DNA of 64,000 bases from Prosapia bicincta (Eukaryota; Arthropoda; Insecta; Hemiptera; Cercopidae), in assembly GCA_036971475.1 (NCBI GenBank), contig JBAIZL010000002.1, forward strand, positions 328,270,145 to 328,334,144. Reading direction: 5' to 3'. Below the pieces are notes generated by a model, which had not been told where the DNA came from, ran no database searches, and saw nothing but the letters and a program-made list of their open reading frames with translations. Position numbers and translations under genes: made by a program. This document shows, one piece after another, positions 57,301 to 64,000 of the stretch. How positions within the stretch are numbered: the stretch's first letter is position 1; the number at the start of each line of letters is the position of its first letter.

Positions 57301-58079
57301 ATAATGTAATTATTCAATAAATATTTGAAAAAACTTTGTTAACATCAATTGTCACCCATTATGGACTGAAAAAATGTATTTGAACATGACTGGATGAATA
57401 AAAACGTACTTTATTAACGATTGAAAATTTGTACAAGATATATATCAGAAGAGTGTTAGCTATTAGAAGGAATTTAACAAAGAAAAATTTTATATTAGTG
57501 AATTTTTATTAAATAATTACAACTATATAGATAAAACAATATAAAATATGCTGTTGAAACAGCTGTTCTACCACATACCCTATAACATAAAATTAGGTGT
57601 TTTATGAAATCATATGCTGTCACTTATTGTAATCCAAATGGGACAAAAAACTATATTCCATACCTTGCCCCCTTTGTGAAACATTTTTCTCCTATATAAA
57701 ACTAAAATTTATTAATTTAATTTAATAAATATTTGAAATAACTGTATTAACTTCAAGCGTCGTTAACTATATCTTTAAAAAAATTATTTGAACTGTAGTA
57801 GATGAATAAAAAGTATTTTACTTACAATTGAAAATTAGAACAAGATATATAAAGGTAGAGTGTGAACTGATAGAAATAATTGAAAATAGTACAATTTTTA
57901 GCATCTATTAAGTTATTTCAATATATGGGTAGAAAAAACAAATAAAATAAAAATAACTTGTATAAGGTATTCATAAAACTTTTTTTATTGAAACACCAAA
58001 TTTACCCATTTTTAAGCTTTAGATGAAATAAAACAAGCTTTAGTAATAAATAATATTCGAGCTGGCTTGTGAGTGAAAG

Positions 58080-58366
58080 TTATAATTAAAGAATAAAAAT
58101 ATGGTACAACTCACAAATATACAATTTTTTATTTCAAACACGTTTCAACGACTAATTTGTCGTCATCCTCAGTGAAAATACACAAATGAAATTGACTAAA
58201 AAATATATATATATATTAAACATAACCTATAAAATATATATATTTTTTAGTTAATTTCATTTGTGTATTTTCACTGAGGATGACGACAAATTAATCGTTG
58301 AAACGCGTTTGAAATAAAAAATTGTATATTTGTGAGTTGTACCATATTTTTATTCTTTAATTATAA
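58080..58366. mobile_element. Foldback element with perfect hammerhead-like motifs
   Basis: Arms of about 125 bases (58080-58205 and 58240-58366) flank a TA-rich centre. Each carries CTGAGGA, T, a GACGA/TCGTT-type hairpin, GAAA, C-loop-G, TT: minus strand about 58137-58172 and plus strand 58274-58309. Non-coding. Confidence 0.75.
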
Positions 58367-58700
58367 GCTTTAGTAAAATTAAGTCATAATTTACAAATGT
58401 TTTAAAAACATTTACTTACACATAAGTATTACTAAATTATATGTATGACAAACACATGTTTCCTATCTATTAATGGTACAAAAAGAAATGATATACTTGA
58501 ACAAATATATTTTTAAAGAACATCTTACCTTTATTTATTCATAAGTACACTGTCATTGCTTTTTACCTTCAAGTTTAACAATCATTGATATTAAAAATTA
58601 ATTTTATAATCCTTTCCGTCAGTATGTGCGAGGACATGCAAAGTTTTTCTGCTATGTTAAAATGATCCACTTTCGGAACCAGCAAATTTTCAGCATTAAT

Positions 58701-59216
58701 TTTTTTTAGTTTCAGAAACTGTAACAAAAGTTTACATATAGAATATAACTTTCAAGGCTTTTTTATATTTTGAAACTTGTATATTTTTCACTCATTGCGT
58801 TGCTATTATTATTCATAAAACAGGATGGATTCAGCTTTTCTAGATATGTTTCTATGTTTGTAAAAATATCTTTATGCAACATAGTTCTTGTTTGGCTAAA
58901 AGTAACTCCCTTTGTCTATGTTTCCATTTATCTTTGGCACATCTTGAGGTAATATGCTTTTCATATCTTTCAGAGCAAATCACTGTTACCCTCTTACTAA
59001 ACATGTGTTACTTTTTTTGGATTTAAAAACCTCATTCTTTCCTAATATCACTTCTTGGCTTACTGTTGTATAATTTTTAACACCTTACACATCATTTTTA
59101 ACAGTTTACTCTGTAAAAATAAACTTAATTTTTTTTGAAAATATATATGGCTTGTATAAGTAAGATAAAAATGGTAAACCAGAACAAATATATATTAATC
59201 TAATTTTAAAAATAAT
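58701..59216. other. Intergenic DNA, no feature seen
   Basis: No gene recognised. The short hydrophobic frame at 58770-58952 lacks any support. Confidence 0.4.
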
Positions 59217-59352
59217 TAACTAAGTGAATACGTAATTGCTTACTTGCTGACGCATTTCAAAAAATTCATTCCTTTTACGAAGCTAACCCTCTACCGTAAA
59301 AGGAACGAATGTTTTGAAACGCGTAAGCAATTACATATTCACTTAGTTAAGT
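59217..59352. mobile_element. Penelope-like family D, inverted pair of termini
   Basis: Arms start TAACTAAGTGAATACGTAAT and end with its reverse complement. Both contain the GAAACGCGT-type terminus. No interior remains. Confidence 0.65.
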
Positions 59353-60285
59353 ATTTTTAAAATTAGTTTAATCAGTGAATTCAAGATGATTACATCAAGC
59401 AACTTCAAATATATATTATTTTAAAGAAATTTACATTACTCTCTATGCTTTGTTTTGCTTTTTATCTTTTGTAAGAAACTTTTGTTTTGCTTTATTTATC
59501 TGTTATATTGTAAATAAATAAATAACTGCAAACAAACTCACAAAACAATATAGTTTATTGTCATACATGTTTTAATGACTCATGTCATCATCATCATCAG
59601 TGACACTACAACAAATTTACAACTGCAACGCTTGTGTATTTTAATTTCTGTGTTTCATTTACAAAAATCAGGTGTCTGACAAATTAATTCATAGTGAAAT
59701 ATAGTTTCTCCAAGTTTACTGTGACTCAGCTCTTTTGCTTCTCTTACAGGCAACAAATAACAATGCGCGTAATGTTATTGTCATCATACACTTAGCCAAT
59801 CTAGCTTCCTGTCACTAGATTTTAATCTGTCATTAAAAAACTTGTGACTTTAAATCCTTTCCCCGCATGTATGACTTTCAATATCCAAAGACATTTTACA
59901 CCAAAGAAGTTGAATTCACTCCAAAGAGGGTTCTTTTTTGGATTGTTTAATTACTCTGTAACTATTCCTTTTAAAGTAAGAATCTAATCTAAACGTCTTA
60001 GCTATTTAATATGGGTTAAGGTGCACTCTTATTCTCTGCACTGTGTTACTTGACCAACCAGAAATATATAACCTTCTGCTGGATAAAAATATAACAGAGG
60101 CCATATTTATTTTTACAAATCCATTTATTAAAAAGAGATTGATATGTCTGATACAAAAAAAAAATATTTATTTCTTTGCATTCTCATTGATTTAAATTCC
60201 ACTTTTATCTATTTAACGTATTTTATAATGTTGTCCCACTTGATTTACTCTCATCTATTGATTAATTATGTTCCTCATTAATTGT
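59353..60285. other. Intergenic DNA with one decayed motif
   Basis: No gene. On the minus strand at about 59565-59605 a hammerhead-like motif is decayed (GAAA is AAAA) but keeps the GATGAC/GTCATT hairpin. Confidence 0.4.
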
Positions 60286-60289
60286 TAAT

Positions 60290-60450
60290 TAGTCCTTTTT
60301 TTATCAATTTAGTTGCTACAAAACTACTTCTTACTAATATTTTCCTATCAGATGCTTTCCTTACTTGGTCAGTGCTTTGTTCAAGATTGCTGAGAAAATA
60401 TAAAAAAGTAGAGGTTTTTTGCCAAATAAAGTGATAAATATGTGTTATTA
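60290..60450. mobile_element. Penelope-like family C, decayed inverted pair of termini
   Basis: CTACAAAACTACTTCTTACT on the left and AAGTAGAGGTTTTTTGCCAA on the right are family C ends in opposite orientation. The minus-strand frame over it is not a gene. Confidence 0.45.
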
Positions 60451-61744
60451 AAAAAACCCTCAAAATGTGCAATCTAACAGTTAAAAAGTTTATTAGTGTT
60501 TCATGATTATTGTTAGCATATACTGACACTTAGATTAGATCGTACCTTTATAATTTTACTTGTACTTACCACCTTTGTTAACACACTTTACTATAAAGAT
60601 GCTAGAAACCTTAGATGGGCAGGTTTGTAATATTCATATATTCTACACTTGTAGAATGAAAGCAAAACATTTTTCTAAAAGTAAGAATCACAATAATTAC
60701 AGTGTATTACAGTAAGACACTGGTACTAGGATTTTATTTTGGTTTTATTTTTTTAAAAAATATTTTAAAAAGGCAGTAAAAGAAAAAAAAGCACTACCTT
60801 CTATTCAAAGGATTTATTATGAAACTAGAATAAAAACTACAGAGATTGGTATGAAAAAATGAAAAACAGTTGATAATACTTTTGTTGCATATAAATATAT
60901 GTATGTATACAAATGTCTTATACCAATAGCAAAATGTGAATGCCCCTGGACGCCAAGTTAGATTCTCTCGCAGGCATGAAAACTTACCCTTAAGAGCGCA
61001 GAGGATTAGGACAGACCCAATAGCGGCTGTATTTCTGCTCCATTGGTCATTTAGTGGTATTTTCTAGCCAAAATCTAACTTTTAAGTTGTAATTTTTAAT
61101 AAACATAGTTAATAAATATTGATTCTACTTAAAATTACAAGAAAAATGATACCAAACAACCCATGATTTACTTTAGTAGCTATTAGTCACTTTAACGTAT
61201 TATAATGCCAATACAGTTACACATTTTTATTTCATATTTTCCCCTCATGAAAAGTGACAATAAATTGTATATTGTTTGGTATCACTGTAATGATGTGCAG
61301 AATTAATCTATGCTGAACTTTTTAATGTGTTATCAAATGTAAAAAATTCGAGTTTGATCAAGGAAGTACCACTAAGGGACTAAAAAACAGAGCGTCGGAA
61401 GGAATACAGCCTGTCTTAGTCCTCTGCCTTTGTGTGAGGAGGACTGTGAGCATGTGTGAGTGAGCCTACACTAAGTAATCTTCAGATTGGAGGAAATTTA
61501 CAGAGAAAGAATGATTTAGTTCTAGGCAGGCCGTGGAAGATACAACTATACTATGTCTGTTTGGAGAAAGAAGAATAAGGGGACATTAGATGATGAAGAA
61601 ACATTGTTAAAACAAAATAAAGTATAGATTTAAAACATCTGTGAGCTCTACTAGATGAAAATGAAAAAAGAAATTGACAACCATGATTTAACCAAACTCT
61701 AAAATAGATGAATTTAAAGAATTTAGTATAAAATGAACCACATT
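60451..61744. other. Intergenic DNA with an inverted repeat
   Basis: No gene. Segments at 61000-61045 and 61388-61432 are imperfect reverse complements (GCAGAGGATTAGGACAG and, reversed, GCAGAGGACTAAGACAG). They may be ends of an unidentified element; no target duplication was found. Confidence 0.35.
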
Positions 61745-64000
61745 AAATTTAAAATACTTACTTACTTCTTACTTCAGCCAACGACCGTTCTTGGCCTCTC
61801 AGCCATCCGACGCCGTGCCTCCCAGTGTAATGTAGCGAGTCCTTCCCTGGACTCCTCATGAAAGATATCCTTCAGGCCGTCACAAGTGGTAAGATGCTCT
61901 GCCGTCCCTTCGTTGTCGGAGCAGAGTAGGCAGATTGGTGTGTCTACCACTTTCATGCGATGCAGGTGTCTCTGCAAGTAGTCATGTCCAGTGGTCATCC
62001 TAAACAAAGCCACTGCTACGCCTCTCTGAAGATCCAGTGGTATGCTTGTTTGGATGATCTTTTCCCATTGCTTTCCTGTAGTAGCTTGTTTCCTGTCCCG
62101 TTTCATGGAGTCGCTGACAGTGCTGTTTATACTCCGACAGACACTGCGGTATGAGAGGAGGAGGATCGGCTGGGCCATAAAGCAGCCATGCTTGGCCAAA
62201 CTATCTGCTTTTTCGTTTCCTCTGATGTCAGTGCCCCGGCACCCATTGTACTGTGATCTGTGTTGTTTTTTGTAACATGCGGAGTGTTTTCTGGCAGTTG
62301 TTTATTTCCTTCCCTTCTTGTGGCTTTGGGGAGGCGATTATGAGTCTGAGAGGAAAACTACCTTCTTGGTGTTGGCCGACAGAAGAATCTCTCTGCCCGT
62401 TTCGCTGATGGCGGTCACTTCTCCTTCGAAGTTGGTTCCGTTTTCCTCCACCGCTATTGATTTTTGCCCAATTGAGGAGAAATATCCGGCTCCGCATGCG
62501 TCATGCATTGCCGATCCATTTGTGTACACACACAGCCATTCGTCGGCCGGATACCTCTCGTTGATCATAGCTTCTGTTAGTACTTTGAGTTCGCAGATTT
62601 GGATATTGGCTTTTCTCAGGCTTACACCAGGTATTGATGTGCACGATGGTATTTCGGTCCTTTCCTTTATATATTTCATTTTCTTGAAAGGTTGTCGCTC
62701 TGATTCTTCCAGAAGGTTTGCGCATCTGTATTTCTTCCAGAAGTCATCGTTGGTTCTTAAGCCCTTTCGAAGAATTTGATAGTAGCTTTGTCTCTGCGAG
62801 CATTAAGGGGCTCAATATCTGTTTGACTTTCTAACGCTGTAATTGGGGTAGACTTCGCAGCACCACATATCAGTCTCAATGTATTGTTTTGGACTACATT
62901 CAGGTCTTTCTTTGCATTGTCAGAAGCCGTGTTGTAAGTTTCTGTGACGTATTCAAGGATTGGGTGGATGTAAGACTTGTATGTAGTAATCAGAACGTCC
63001 TGAGTAGCACCCCACTTCGTTCCAGTCAGTCTCTTCATTTTATTCAGCTTTTTTGCAGCTTTTGTTACAGCACCCTCTATATGTCCCGACCACTGGAGTA
63101 TGCTGTCCAGAGCGATTCCCAAGTACCTGGTTGATCGCGTTATTGGCAGATCAGTAGTCCCTATTACTACGTGTGGATCGTATGTTTTACTTGATACCAT
63201 GAATAACTGTGCCGTGGTCTTGTTTTCGTTAATAATCATATCGTTTTCAGAGCACCATCTTTTGACTCCACCTAATGTCTCGTTTATTTTGATTTCCAAG
63301 GAGTTGATGTTGCTGCTGGTTGCCCATATTATCACATCATCTGAGTAACAGAGTACTTCGACTCCCGGGCTATTTACCTTAATGTTGCAGATTAAATCAT
63401 TCATGTAAAGGTTGAAAAGAGTACAACTGCTAACCGCTCTCTGCGGGAGTCCCCTTCTCTGTTGTCGGAACCGAGAACTTCTGTTTCCATAGTGGACCTT
63501 TATAAATCGTTGGCTCAAAAATTGATTTATCCAGTTCAACATGTTTCCTGCCACTCCGTAGTTGGAAATTTTGTTATAGAGGAGTGTTCTGCTAACTGTG
63601 TTGTAAGCTCCCCGGAAGTCAATAAAACACGCAAGGGTGGACATTTTTCGGTGAAAGCCATCCTTCACGCACTGGGAGAGCTTATTGACTTGGACAGTAG
63701 TGGATTTGTATTCCTTTCCATAACTTTGCAGGTAACAGAAGTAAGACTGATCAGTCTATAACTGCTTAATTTCTCGGGATCCTTTCCCTTCTTAAACACG
63801 GGTACCACTACCGCCTTTTTCCACGTGTCTGGGATACCGATGCGCCAGCTCTCATTCATAGCCATGAGTAAGGTTTTTTGTGCTTCTTTGCCCAGATATA
63901 CAATGAATTCGGGATAGACATCATCAATTCCACAGCTTCTTCCACACCTGATTTCACTTATAGCTAGCCTTAATTCCGACAAGTTTAAATTCGCCTGGAA
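61745..64000 (-). pseudogene. Non-LTR retrotransposon ORF2 (RT and RNase H), runs off the window
   Basis: Order on the minus strand: reverse transcriptase fingers (63982-63665: GRSCGIDDVYPEF, YRLISLTSVTCKVMER); palm and thumb (63668-62757: LACFIDFRGAYNTV, GLPQRAVSSCTLFN, YSDDVIIW, RYLGIALD); RNase H (62679-62228: VYTNGSA, EGEVTAI, FLSDS, QWVPGH, GNEKAD); then a C-terminal CLLC-x8-H-x4-C knuckle (62199-61774). The YxDD motif is intact. The Gly of PQG is Arg, the first RNase H Asp is Asn (YTDGS expected), and several frameshifts separate the parts. The 3' end is AAGTAAGAAGTAAGTAAG-like, a simple-repeat tail. It belongs to the RNase H-bearing I/jockey-related group. The endonuclease would lie beyond 64000. 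Confidence 0.88.

Larger units (their letters stand above)
54100..58700. repeat. Segmental duplication, right copy (pairs with 14.4-17.4 kb)
   Basis: Partner of 14400-17440 in direct orientation; the best-conserved part is 55890-56350. It holds later insertions: a family D terminus pair (54540-54665), a pogo-type element (54822-55405) and a foldback (58080-58366). 56580-56990 has no clear partner. No gene. Confidence 0.7.

Noticed and set aside
62318..62779. 153-codon plus-strand frame
   Set aside because: Antisense to the RNase H region of the non-LTR retrotransposon.

Overview
The window is AT-rich animal DNA, most likely from an insect. I see no operons and no organelle or bacterial genes. 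The repeats are typical of arthropods: Penelope-like elements (PLEs) with GIY-YIG endonucleases, jockey-type and RNase H-bearing non-LTR retrotransposons, and Tc1/mariner, hAT, piggyBac, pogo and Mutator-like DNA transposons or their remnants. The species cannot be named from sequence alone.

Host genes: the only convincing host genes form a tandem family on the minus strand. There are three intact copies (21471-22553, 29710-30840, 40340-41446) and one pseudogene (44825-45828) of a protein related to ATP-dependent (S)-NAD(P)H-hydrate dehydratase (NAXD/CARKD, ribokinase-like fold). Each intact copy has one coding exon and begins with a hydrophobic signal-peptide-like segment followed by N-glycosylation sequons. 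Each also has a well-formed 3' splice site 13-14 nt upstream of the ATG, so a non-coding 5' exon is expected upstream. A secreted or ER-resident expansion of a metabolite-repair enzyme is the main biological surprise.

Layout: 0.25-17.4 kb is a block duplicated in direct orientation at about 46.6-58.7 kb, with different mobile elements in each copy; a third partial copy of its right part lies at 26.1-27.0 kb. In 17.5-20.5 kb a 57-bp minisatellite was split by a PLE, which was itself split by a Mutator-like DNA transposon. In 21.5-45.8 kb are the NAXD-like genes; the spacers between them are also paralogous, and their empty sites date a 2.29-kb Tc1/mariner element and an 830-bp hAT-like element as later insertions. 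A 109-bp minisatellite of about 30 units (31.7-35.0 kb) is present in only one spacer. An approximately 885-bp tandem repeat interrupted by a jockey fragment lies at 50-53.2 kb. A decayed non-LTR retrotransposon runs off the right edge from 61.7 kb.

PLE families: at least four (called A-D here) occur, all degraded. Most copies are inverted dimers with two 3' ends facing outward. The PLE termini and several non-coding foldback repeats share one RNA-like signature: CTGANGA or a close variant, one extra base, a 4-8 bp hairpin, GAAA, a 1-3 bp hairpin, then TC, TT or TA. This resembles the hammerhead ribozymes reported for PLEs.

Limits: all calls come from reading the sequence. No database search, folding program or expression data was available.
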